Source: a virus. Taken from it: DNA of 64,000 nucleotides. The translations under genes and the position numbers were made by a program. The stretch lies in the IMG/VR virus record IMGVR_UViG_3300011114_000961, positions 61,971 through 125,970 of that record. One strand, written 5' to 3'. Within the stretch, counting starts at the first letter, position 1. The number at the start of each line of letters is the position of its first letter. The notes under the pieces are model-generated. The model saw nothing but the letters and a program-made list of their open reading frames with translations. It searched no databases and was not told where the DNA came from. Below, piece after piece: positions 44,266 through 49,430 of the stretch.

Positions 44266-44571
44266 ATGAAAAAAGTATTATTGGTAATTGCATTACTAGC
44301 AGCAACCGCAGCCCAAGCACAATGGCGTCATGATCATCGACATTGGGACAACCGACCTGTTATTGTTGAACAAAGAAATGACTGGATTGGCCCATTGATC
44401 ATTGGTGGTATTGCTGGAGCAGTAATTGCCAATGCTAACCAGCCACAACCAGTTGTGGTTCAACGTGAGCAAGTGATTGTACCACAACCCCAGACCATTT
44501 GCACAGCGTGGAGAGAAATTCAGATGCCGGATGGTCAGATTTACCGTGAGCGTAATTGCTATCAACGATAA
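44266..44571 (+). CDS. Secreted small protein with signal peptide
   Basis: 101 residues with AGGAGATAAGTT upstream. A Sec signal peptide (KKVLLVIALLAATAAQAQ) should be cut after AQA. The mature part starts with a His/Trp/Arg-rich stretch (WRHDHRHWDNRP), has a Gly/Ile hydrophobic segment (GPLIIGGIAGAVIANA) and ends with two Cys around a short hairpin. Resembles small glycine-zipper outer-membrane-associated proteins of Gram-negative bacteria. Perhaps acts in the periplasm during infection or lysis; unproved. Confidence 0.6.
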   Translation: MKKVLLVIALLAATAAQAQWRHDHRHWDNRPVIVEQRNDWIGPLIIGGIAGAVIANANQPQPVVVQREQVIVPQPQTICTAWREIQMPDGQIYRERNCYQR

Positions 44572-44574
44572 ATA
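44567..44574 (+). promoter_or_regulatory. T4-late-type promoter box (GATAAATA) before the tmRNA
   Basis: ATAAATA overlaps the stop of the secreted protein and sits just upstream of the tmRNA acceptor half, so tmRNA could be a late transcript. Confidence 0.4.
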
Positions 44575-44577
44575 AAA

Positions 44578-44873
44578 GTTATTGCTGTATGAAGCAAAGA
44601 GAAAAGTGTTCTGGACGCGGGTTCGACTCCCGCCAGGTCCACCAAAAGAACTTTTGCATTAGCCACACCAGAAATGCAGTATGTGGGGGAATGTTAGTCG
44701 ATAGTTCTTTTGATGGGCCTGCCCTGGTTTCGACAGAGTAAAGAGTAACAGAGTGGACAGCACAAGAGCAACCTTGTAAAAAGAAGAAAATCTATAAACG
44801 CAAACGACGAACTGTTCGCATTAGCAGCCTAAACGCCGCTTAGGGTAAGACATACCTCGTAACAGAAATTCAG
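44578..44873 (+). ncRNA. ssrA: Circularly permuted (two-piece) tmRNA
   Basis: The 3' acceptor half comes first: a T-arm GCGGG-TTCGACT-CCCGC, acceptor strand CAGGTCC and ACCA end at 44644. After a roughly 70-nt spacer the 5' half begins at 44715 with GGGCCTG, which pairs with CAGGTCC over 7 bp (one G-T), followed by the tmRNA hallmark CCTGGTTTCGACAG. The tag frame lies at 44800-44832. This is the gene order of two-piece tmRNAs. It tags and frees stalled ribosomes together with SmpB. A terminator follows at 44874. Confidence 0.9.
44800..44832 (+). other. tmRNA tag reading frame: ANDELFALAA-stop
   Basis: From the resume codon GCA at 44800 the frame gives ANDELFALAA and TAA. The ALAA end is the degradation signal for ClpXP/ClpAP. 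Closest to the ANDERFALAA-type tags I recall from betaproteobacteria. Confidence 0.9.
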
Positions 44874-44898
44874 AACCCGCTTTGGCGGGTTTCTTTTT
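44874..44898 (+). terminator. Terminator of the tmRNA
   Basis: AACCCGC/GCGGGTT with a TTTG loop, followed by TCTTTTT. Confidence 0.9.
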
Positions 44899-44904
44899 GG
44901 CTTG

Positions 44905-44942
44905 TGTCAACGTGATGCTGGGCTACCGCGTTATATATGTAT
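44905..44942 (+). promoter_or_regulatory. Candidate second-class promoter (TGTCAAC-N18-GTTATATATGTAT), copy 2
   Basis: Directly after the tmRNA terminator; identical blocks and spacing to 44216-44253. It would start a transcript near 44950. Confidence 0.45.
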
Positions 44943-44962
44943 GCAAGACAAAAAACAACTTG

Positions 44963-45124
44963 ATGACTATGAAACAAAAGCGGATAAAACCGAACCGTTT
45001 CAGGAACAGTATTTTCCCACCAGTTATGATTGGAGACAATCCAATTGTGATGAGAGGCGCAGTACACCATGTCGTCGAACTGACAATGTCCGGCATAAAT
45101 TTCATTAACCTAAAGGAACTCTAA
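44963..45124 (+). CDS. Small phage protein (start uncertain)
   Basis: 53 residues from the ATG at 44963 (a second ATG is 6 bp on). Basic start (MTMKQKRIKPNRF), then IFPPVMIGDNPIVMRGAVHHVVELT. The stop TAA touches the next ATG. A competing frame (44941-45108) begins inside the promoter block and is less likely. Function unknown. Confidence 0.4.
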   Translation: MTMKQKRIKPNRFRNSIFPPVMIGDNPIVMRGAVHHVVELTMSGINFINLKEL

Positions 45125-45355
45125 ATGAAAACCATCGCTACTGTTATCGCTACTTTGGTAGCAACTGCTGCTTTTGCCACCGAGCCTGCCAAGACTGCCG
45201 CACCTGCTGCCAGTGCCGCTGCACCTGCTGCTGCTGCAAAATGTGATCCTGCTAAAGACAAGACTTGCAAGGTAGAAGCCAAGGCAACGCCTGTCAAAAG
45301 TGAAGCACCTGCTGCCAAGGTCGAAACAAAAACAGCTGAGCCTGCAAAGAAGTAA
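45125..45355 (+). CDS. Secreted Ala/Lys-rich peptide
   Basis: 76 residues with AAAGGAACTC upstream. Signal peptide MKTIATVIATLVATAAFA, then a mature part that is almost entirely Ala, Lys, Pro, Glu and Thr with a CDPAKDKTC loop holding two Cys. Looks like small periplasmic proteins of betaproteobacteria. Likely exported to the periplasm; role unknown. Confidence 0.6.
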   Translation: MKTIATVIATLVATAAFATEPAKTAAPAASAAAPAAAAKCDPAKDKTCKVEAKATPVKSEAPAAKVETKTAEPAKK

Positions 45356-45554
45356 TCCAGACGAAATAGACGACAGCGACGATGATGGATATAACGATAT
45401 TGATCTTCATGTGGCATATCGTCGTCCCAGTCTAATACCATGCAATGATCAATGTCATGACCACGATCAAGATGAATTGTCTGACCATGTGTTAGTTAGA
45501 CTGGCTGTGGCCCGAGCCAAGGCATTGCAGGTCTTGACCAGAAAGGTTGCTTAG
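45300..45554 (+). CDS. Small acidic/helical protein, overlapping, start unclear
   Basis: An open frame from a GTG at 45300 runs +1 relative to the upstream gene. The part downstream of that gene's stop looks protein-like: an Asp-rich run (DEIDDSDDDGYNDIDL) and a helix DELSDHVLVRLAVARAKALQ seen in small phage proteins. There is no good start after the overlap except a GTG at 45411. It may start there or arise by frameshifting from the Ala/Lys-rich gene. It ends inside the terminator stem. Confidence 0.35.
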   Translation: MKHLLPRSKQKQLSLQRSNPDEIDDSDDDGYNDIDLHVAYRRPSLIPCNDQCHDHDQDELSDHVLVRLAVARAKALQVLTRKVA

Positions 45555-45567
45555 GCAACCTTTTTTG
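45542..45567 (+). terminator. Rho-independent terminator
   Basis: AAAGGTTGC/GCAACCTTT with a TTAG loop and T tract. Confidence 0.9.
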
Positions 45568-45575
45568 TTTATAAT
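45547..45575 (+). promoter_or_regulatory. Sigma70 promoter overlapping the terminator
   Basis: TTGCTT, 17 bp and TATAAT, 22 bp before the SGNH start. Confidence 0.65.
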
Positions 45576-45597
45576 AAGTATTAAAGGACAACTCAAC

Positions 45598-46005
45598 ATG
45601 ATTGACTGTATGATTTTAGGCGACAGCATTGCTGTAGGTACACATCAGTTCAGACCCGAATGCGTGGCCCATGCTCGTGGAGGTATCAACAGCTGGCAGT
45701 GGCGCAAAGAATATCTAGAACAAGATCAAGGTAACAATCTTGTGGCCGAAACAGTGATAATCAGCTTGGGATCCAATGATCATCGGGGCGTAAAAACTCT
45801 AGAAGAAATATCAAGAATACGATTGGCAGTAAGAGCCAAACGAGTATTTTGGATATTGCCGGCTATCAACCCTGATATACAAGCCCGTATACGGGAAGTT
45901 GCTGCTGGGTTTGGAGATACTGTTTTAGAAATCAACAGATTACAACCTGATGGTATTCATCCCAGTTGGGCAGGCTACAAAAACATTGCCGAAAGAACAA
46001 AATAA
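45598..46005 (+). CDS. Small GDSL/SGNH hydrolase
   Basis: 135 residues from the ATG at 45598. MILGDSIAVG is block I, ARGGINSWQW block II, IISLGSNDHRG block III with the Asn, and QPDGIHPSWAGY block V with the catalytic Asp and His. All four SGNH residues are present, so this is the most complete enzyme of the five related genes here. Likely an esterase acting on acylated glycans. Single-base overlap with the next gene. Confidence 0.8.
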   Translation: MIDCMILGDSIAVGTHQFRPECVAHARGGINSWQWRKEYLEQDQGNNLVAETVIISLGSNDHRGVKTLEEISRIRLAVRAKRVFWILPAINPDIQARIREVAAGFGDTVLEINRLQPDGIHPSWAGYKNIAERTK

Positions 46006-46250
46006 TGGGCAAGCAAACTGAATACTTTGACAGCATTGGCTATCGACCCAAGTACTGGATCGGCGATCGTGTGTTTGGCCACTGGAACAAAATACCATTT
46101 GTGGGCAGTGTGGGCAACGACACTGTGATTGACAACACTGGCCCACGAATCTCAATACATTTAGATTTGCCAATTCAATTTGAACAAAAGATTCACCGCA
46201 TCATAGTGGTCCGTCACAAAGATATAAAAAAACTGGTTCCAATGGATTAG
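46005..46250 (+). CDS. Small phage protein, unknown
   Basis: 81 residues from the ATG at 46005. YWIGDRVFGHWNKIPFVGSVGNDTVI suggests a small SH3-like barrel, followed by ISIHLDLPIQFEQKIHRIIVVRHKDIKKL. No known motif. It ends TAG-TAA, which also forms part of the next late-type box. Confidence 0.55.
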   Translation: MGKQTEYFDSIGYRPKYWIGDRVFGHWNKIPFVGSVGNDTVIDNTGPRISIHLDLPIQFEQKIHRIIVVRHKDIKKLVPMD

Positions 46251-46256
46251 TAAATA
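46249..46256 (+). promoter_or_regulatory. T4-late-type promoter box (AGTAAATA)
   Basis: TAAATA lies 5 nt before the ATG at 46262. Confidence 0.5.
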
Positions 46257-46261
46257 ACAGT

Positions 46262-46453
46262 ATGAAAATTGACACAGCATACAACAATCAACTGCACAGG
46301 CTTCAAGACGTAAAACACGTGGACCAACAGCATCAGGAAAAAGTACAAGAAGCTGCTCGAGCAAAATTTCAACACCAGGTCGAAGAAGCCCATCGCATCG
46401 AAATCAATCGTCGCATGAATCGTCCAGGGCAAAACATTGATAAAATGGCCTAA
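46262..46453 (+). CDS. Small helical protein; in-frame zinc-ribbon tail after the stop
   Basis: 63 residues, one long charged coiled-coil-like helix (LHRLQDVKHVDQQHQEKVQEAARAKFQHQVEEAHRIEIN). After the TAA at 46451 the same frame stays open for 22 codons with FTCPECGCGRED, a zinc-ribbon-like half site, to TGA at 46520. Stop readthrough or a broken longer gene are both possible. Function unknown. Confidence 0.5.
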   Translation: MKIDTAYNNQLHRLQDVKHVDQQHQEKVQEAARAKFQHQVEEAHRIEINRRMNRPGQNIDKMA

Positions 46454-46541
46454 CGTCGTGACACATTCACTTGCCCAGAATGCGGTTGTGGTCGGGAAGA
46501 TTACGAAGAAATAATTATCTGATGAAAATTGCCGAAAACAA

Positions 46542-46570
46542 TTGCTTTTTTGTCAATAGGCATATATAAT
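46542..46570 (+). promoter_or_regulatory. Sigma70 promoter of a short transcript
   Basis: TTGCTT, 17 bp and TATAAT; the start would be near 46577. Confidence 0.65.
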
Positions 46571-46575
46571 ACACT

Positions 46576-46674
46576 ATGATTATGCAACAAGCCCAACTGT
46601 CCCGAGAGATACCCTCACTCAACTATGCGAGTGAGGCGCTGGATTATGACTTCAGCGGGCCTAGTGATATTTGA
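46576..46674 (+). CDS. 32-residue peptide or part of a small RNA
   Basis: MIMQQAQLSREIPSLNYASE... runs 32 codons in a unit with its own promoter and terminator, but the start lies at the transcription start and has no ribosome-binding site. The DNA also holds a perfect 8-bp hairpin (CCTCACTC/GAGTGAGG), so the product may be a roughly 150-nt RNA instead. Confidence 0.35.
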   Translation: MIMQQAQLSREIPSLNYASEALDYDFSGPSDI

Positions 46675-46696
46675 TACTACACAAATTTCACGAAAG

Positions 46697-46724
46697 ACCC
46701 GCCAACTAGGCGGGTTTTTTTTTG
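46697..46724 (+). terminator. Rho-independent terminator
   Basis: ACCCGCC/GGCGGGT with an AACTA loop and nine T. Confidence 0.92.
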
Positions 46725-46728
46725 GTGG

Positions 46729-46757
46729 TTGACCACTAATTGCCCAACTGCTACAAT
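46729..46757 (+). promoter_or_regulatory. Sigma70 promoter
   Basis: TTGACC, 17 bp and TACAAT. First of two tandem promoters for the structured RNA/tRNA region. A 12-bp hairpin (TTTGTAAAG.../...CTTTACAAA) lies in the leader at 46788-46820. Confidence 0.8.
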
Positions 46758-46825
46758 AGCGGCAAGTAGGGAAAAACAGCAAGATTTGTAAAGTCCTTCC
46801 AAATTGTAGGGCTTTACAAAACCGG

Positions 46826-46854
46826 TTGACCAGTATCGCACTTGGTGTTATACT
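46826..46854 (+). promoter_or_regulatory. Sigma70 promoter
   Basis: TTGACC, 17 bp and TATACT. Transcript start near 46861, upstream of element E1 and tRNA-Glu. Confidence 0.85.
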
Positions 46855-46949
46855 AGAGACTAGTTAGAAAGCAGCACAGTGCATCGACACAGTGCAGCAA
46901 GTTCGTTAAAAATTTGATTTTGTATAGTGTACTCAGATTCAGTTCTGAG

Positions 46950-47187
46950 CACTATATGTAAACACAATTATACAGGTTACCTACATCGTTAGGTGAGTGA
47001 TAGGATTATGGGTTTGAGCCCCGCCGTGGCTGGCTACTCCTCCACTTACAAGATGCTGAATCAGTGGCTTAGGCCATGAAGATGAGGAAGACGAAACAGG
47101 TAGGCAGTAATGACGGCGATTGGTCTAATCATAGCTAGATTAGATTTTATCAGCAAAGTTCCTGTATAATTGTGTTTTCATATAGTG
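46950..47187 (+). repeat. Stem-closed element E1 (largest member of the E family)
   Basis: The two ends (46950-46976 and 47161-47187) pair over 27 bp with one mismatch. The arms carry the family core TATATG-AAACACA and TGTGTTT-CATATA. Inside are hairpins ACCTA/TAGGT and TCTAATC/GATTAGA. No coding frame is evident. Just upstream, 46923-46956 can form a competing hairpin (TATAGTG...CACTATA) that uses the 5' arm, so two alternative folds exist. tRNA-Glu starts 7 bp downstream. Confidence 0.75.
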
Positions 47188-47193
47188 AATCAT

Positions 47194-47268
47194 GGAGCAT
47201 TCGTCTATCGGTTAGGACAGTGGGTTTTCAGTCCACTAAGAGCGGTTCGACTCCGCTATGCTCTACCA
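47194..47268 (+). tRNA. tRNA-Glu (TTC)
   Basis: Acceptor GGAGCAT/ATGCTCT, anticodon loop TTTTCAG, T-arm AGCGG/CCGCT, encoded CCA. Confidence 0.92.
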
Positions 47269-47308
47269 AGTTATGGAGAAGCGGGTGCTGCGGCATCTGT
47301 TATCCACC
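47268..47308 (+). repeat. Mini-hairpin repeat G, copy 1
   Basis: A 41-nt sequence with 39 identical bases at 48094-48134. It folds as TGGA/TCCA outer and GGTGC/GCATC inner pairs closed by a TGCG (UNCG-type) tetraloop and ends CCACC(A), like a miniature acceptor stem. The differences keep pairing (G-T to A-T) and the UNCG loop. Confidence 0.65.
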
Positions 47309-47311
47309 AAG

Positions 47312-47491
47312 TTTTGTAAGTGTAGATGTAGTGAAAGTAAGGCGTCGAAAACCTTATGAGGCAACGGTTCGAGTCCGGCAACATGGCAACTGCTAAGTAG
47401 CTACTATTACTACGTACCTCTATCCTGTCCGCGGCTTCACAGAAAATACAGGTAGAATGGTAGCAATGAGTGAGGTGCTGCTACTTACAAA
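47312..47491 (+). repeat. Stem-closed element F1
   Basis: The ends pair as TTTGTAAGT/ACTTACAAA. Inside are a TAAGG/CCTTA hairpin, a T-arm-like CGG-TTCGAGT-CCG, a CCTGT/ACAGG hairpin and a final GTAGCA/TGCTAC hairpin. A paralogue (F2) is at 48313. Non-coding. Confidence 0.65.
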
Positions 47492-47507
47492 TTCAATTTA
47501 TATGGTA

Positions 47508-47588
47508 TTATATAAAAACACATTTTGCTTTGGATGCGTGACAACTTTGTCGGATGCGTAGGGCTTACTAAAGTGTGTTCCTATATGG
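47508..47588 (+). repeat. Stem-closed element E2
   Basis: The 5' arm TATATAAAAACACATTTT pairs with the 3' arm AAAGTGTGTTCCTATATGG, with a 2x2 internal loop (AA/CC) between the TATA and AACACA helices. Same terminal-stem design as E1, E3, E4 and E5. Confidence 0.75.
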
Positions 47589-47639
47589 TAATGTTATCTG
47601 CAGGTAGCATCCGTGCTGGGGAGTAATTGCCCTCAGGAA

Positions 47640-47706
47640 CTCGCGGTCTTCTAGTGGTTAGGATGCCCTTAGTGGGTGATGCAGGTTCGAATCCTGTCCG
47701 CAATGA
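47640..47706 (+). other. tRNA-like domain with collapsed anticodon arm
   Basis: It has a Glu-like D-arm (TCTTCTAGTGGTTAGGAT) and a perfect T-arm (GCAGG-TTCGAAT-CCTGT). The acceptor is only GCGG/CCGC, extended by AACTC/GAGTT instead of a CCA end. The anticodon arm is reduced to GCCC-TTAGT-GGGT. Enclosed between E2 and E3. Not a functional tRNA in the usual sense. Confidence 0.6.
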
Positions 47707-47711
47707 GTTTG

Positions 47712-47824
47712 CCATATAAGAACATACTCCAGGTTGGGTTAGATTCGCGGTCTAACTATTTGGGTCTGTAGTGTAGCCCTCCAAAACTACACGTGACTAA
47801 GATACGTAGTGTGTTCCTATATGG
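47712..47824 (+). repeat. Stem-closed element E3
   Basis: CCATATAAGAACATACT pairs with AGTGTGTTCCTATATGG over 17 positions (one mismatch, one G-T). Confidence 0.75.
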
Positions 47825-48219
47825 TAAGAATCCCGTTACTACTTTCGTTAAAGTAGCGTTTGACTAGCGATAGAGGTCCGGTGGCAGAAGACCGTTAGCG
47901 GAGCAATCCTGAATCTGATAGGCAGTTATCTTTCTGCACACAGATACCAGATAAAAAAGATGGACAGAGTAACCGCTCAATCAAGGGCTGGTGTGGAAAC
48001 CAGTAGCTTGTCCTTATTTGGTCTCAAAGTGTTCATGGACGCACACAACACTGTCACTGTTGAAGAAGGGGATCGTTACCCCTTGAGACCGCCAAGTTAT
48101 GGAGAAGCGGATGCTACGGCATCTGTTATCCACCTTTTATGTGTGAGAGCCGGATTAGTGACGGTGCTGATGTATGTCAGTGAAAGGGTGAGCGAACCCA
48201 CCCCCACACACCAAGTTAT
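47825..48219 (+). ncRNA. Highly structured non-coding stretch
   Basis: No credible gene. Hairpins in order: CTACTTT/AAAGTAG (loop CGTT); CTGGT/ACCAG; GGTCTCAA/TTGAGACC, an 8-bp stem that encloses AAGGGG/CCCCTT; then the G2 repeat; then GTGTG/CACAC enclosing CTGA/TCAG and GGGT/ACCC. The density of exact stems indicates one or more structured RNAs on the transcript from 46861. Confidence 0.55.
48094..48134 (+). repeat. Mini-hairpin repeat G, copy 2
   Basis: Second copy of the 41-nt repeat, with GGATGC/GCATC and a TACG (UNCG-type) loop. Confidence 0.65.
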
Positions 48220-48310
48220 CTCTGAGTAGACGAATCGGTAAAGTCGTCCTTACTAGTAGGTCAAAAAGGTTCCAAAAACCTTGGTGGTTCAATTCCACTC
48301 TCAGAGGCCC
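48220..48310 (+). other. Class II tRNA-like gene, anticodon position CTA, atypical loop
   Basis: Perfect 7-bp acceptor CTCTGAG/CTCAGAG, a normal D-arm, a variable arm AAGG/CCTT and a T-arm with TTCAATT. The anticodon stem GTCCT/AGGTC has one mismatch and the loop is TACTAGT, so position 33 is A, not T, and the anticodon would be CTA (reads UAG). The 3' end is GCCC, not CCA. Probably a degenerate tRNA or decoy. Confidence 0.55.
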
Positions 48311-48312
48311 AG

Positions 48313-48529
48313 TTTTGTAAGTGTCAGCAAGAGAAAGTCACGCTATACTGTATTCTTCGAAGGTACTTTATAGTAGAAGGTTAATGGGTTCAACTCCCAC
48401 CCGCGGGCAACTGCGGAGGTCTGCAACGGAGACTGTACTGGACCTGTATCCCAAGTGACGTACCGAACCCCGCTCGAGCTTGTTAATTCGGGGGAATGGT
48501 AGCAATAGTGTGGTGCTACTACTTGCAAA
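48313..48529 (+). repeat. Stem-closed element F2
   Basis: The ends pair TTTGTAAGT/ACTTGCAAA. It shares with F1 the GTAGCA/TGCTAC terminal hairpin, a GGGTTCAACTCCC T-arm-like unit, a following GGCAACTG, and the AAATTCAAT end, but has CCCCG/CGGGG where F1 has CCTGT/ACAGG. Confidence 0.65.
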
Positions 48530-48539
48530 TTCAATATCA

Positions 48540-48615
48540 GCCCCGGTGATGTAACGGTAGCCATGTTGGTCTTAGAAACCAAATTCTGGGAGTTCGAGTC
48601 TCCCCTGGGGCACCA
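48540..48615 (+). tRNA. tRNA-Leu (TAG), short variable arm
   Basis: Acceptor GCCCCGG/CTGGGGC, anticodon loop CTTAGAA, T-arm GGGAG/CTCCC, encoded CCA. Leu by anticodon, yet it lacks the long variable arm usual for bacterial Leu tRNAs. Confidence 0.8.
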
Positions 48616-48624
48616 ATCAAAAAA

Positions 48625-48709
48625 GCGAGTGTGGCGTAATGGTAGCCGCATCAGACTTAAAATCTGAGGTCGTAATGGCGTGCCGGTTCGAGTCCGGCCA
48701 CTCGTACCA
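48625..48709 (+). tRNA. tRNA-Leu (TAA)
   Basis: Class II. Acceptor GCGAGTG/CACTCGT, loop CTTAAAA, long variable arm, T-arm GCCGG/CCGGC, encoded CCA. Confidence 0.92.
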
Positions 48710-48714
48710 ATTCA

Positions 48715-48806
48715 GGAAGATGATGCAGCGGGGATGGTCCTGCGACTGGCCTTGAAAACCAGGTTCTCTTAACAGGGATGGGGTTCGACTCCTCCGTCTT
48801 CCGCCA
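48715..48806 (+). tRNA. tRNA-Ser (TGA)
   Basis: Class II. Loop CTTGAAA closed by CTGG/CCAG, long variable arm, acceptor GGAAGA/TCTTCC, encoded CCA. Confidence 0.92.
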
Positions 48807-48822
48807 ATTTTACCAAAATCAG

Positions 48823-48851
48823 TTGACCACTAAAAACAATGGTGTTATACT
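48823..48851 (+). promoter_or_regulatory. Sigma70 promoter within the tRNA array
   Basis: TTGACC, 17 bp and TATACT, 14 bp before a tRNA-Met. Confidence 0.88.
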
Positions 48852-48865
48852 AGATAAATACATGC

Positions 48866-48944
48866 AGCGGAGTGGGGGAGTTCGGTCGTCCCCGGAAGTC
48901 TCATAAGCTTCAGATCGGTGGTTCAAATCCATCCTCCGCATCCA
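48866..48944 (+). tRNA. tRNA-Met (CAT), initiator-like features
   Basis: Loop CTCATAA. The first acceptor pair is A-A (mismatched), as initiators lack a 1-72 pair, and the T-loop is TTCAAAT as in initiators, but the three G-C pairs of the initiator anticodon stem are missing. Encoded CCA. Confidence 0.8.
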
Positions 48945-48955
48945 TTTTAACCTGT

Positions 48956-48971
48956 GTTGTATAAATACAAC
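48956..48971 (+). promoter_or_regulatory. Palindrome with TATAAATA core
   Basis: GTTGTAT-AA-ATACAAC is a perfect 7-bp palindrome containing the T4 late consensus TATAAATA. Confidence 0.4.
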
Positions 48972-48989
48972 ACAAGATATTTTAAGAGG

Positions 48990-49018
48990 TTGACTTCTTA
49001 AGATATATAACGTATAAT
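48990..49018 (+). promoter_or_regulatory. Sigma70 promoter
   Basis: TTGACT, 17 bp and TATAAT, 8 bp before the ATG at 49026. Confidence 0.85.
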
Positions 49019-49025
49019 TGATACT

Positions 49026-49151
49026 ATGAAAACGCAAATCTGTTCACTGTTGATTAAACCCATGCATCAGGCAAGTACCTGGGCGCGTGGCTATGGTCGC
49101 GTGAATACATTTCCAGGAGCCCGCGGGTCCTTGAGGAGTCATATACTGTAA
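49026..49151 (+). CDS. 41-residue basic peptide in its own transcription unit
   Basis: MKTQICSLLIKPMHQAS... ends in SLRSHIL; basic with several Gly and Arg. Promoter 8 bp upstream, terminator 27 bp downstream. The start is near the transcription start and has no clear ribosome-binding site, so the unit could also make a small RNA. Confidence 0.4.
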   Translation: MKTQICSLLIKPMHQASTWARGYGRVNTFPGARGSLRSHIL

Positions 49152-49177
49152 CAAGTATCAAGACATACCCAAAAGGA

Positions 49178-49205
49178 CCCCGGAACTAAAAACTCCGGGG
49201 TTTTT
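49178..49205 (+). terminator. Rho-independent terminator
   Basis: CCCCGGA/TCCGGGG with a 9-nt loop, followed by TTTTT. Confidence 0.92.
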
Positions 49206-49322
49206 CATTTTGTAGAGTTGAATAGTGTGAATAGGTAACGTGGACCTAGCCTGCACTTAAAACATGGGCAAACGGGCGGCCTCGGGGATGGCTTGTGTTC
49301 TTGTACATAAAAAAATCCGAGC

Positions 49323-49420
49323 GTATTAAAACAGATTGCGTATCCGTTGCTGGTCGCTTGACAGAAATGTTATTCCCACAGCATACATTCTGTTTTAATA
49401 CACACATTCGCAAGAGTGTG
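49323..49420 (+). other. Structured intergenic RNA before tRNA-Tyr
   Basis: GTATTAAAACAGA (49323) pairs perfectly with TCTGTTTTAATAC (49389) over 13 bp. A second hairpin CACAC/GTGTG with a GCAA-containing loop follows. Confidence 0.5.
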
Positions 49421-49430
49421 GAACAATTTT

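Noticed and set aside
46950-47187. Group I or II intron or mobile element in E1
   Set aside because: No homing-endonuclease or reverse-transcriptase frame, no intron core motifs seen, and the paired ends match the E family instead.
47312-47491. A normal tRNA-Ser in element F1 (T-loop and TCGA seen)
   Set aside because: No acceptor stem or D-arm can be drawn; only the T-arm-like hairpin is present.
48220-48310. Amber-recoded genome based on a CTA anticodon
   Set aside because: Several genes end with TAG as a normal stop (for example at 20868, 42397, 46250, 62513) and no gene shows in-frame TAG; the tRNA loop also lacks T33.
49359-49392. Sigma70 promoter with TTGACA before tRNA-Tyr
   Set aside because: The best -10 match lies 20 bp away and the site sits inside the loop of a 13-bp hairpin.
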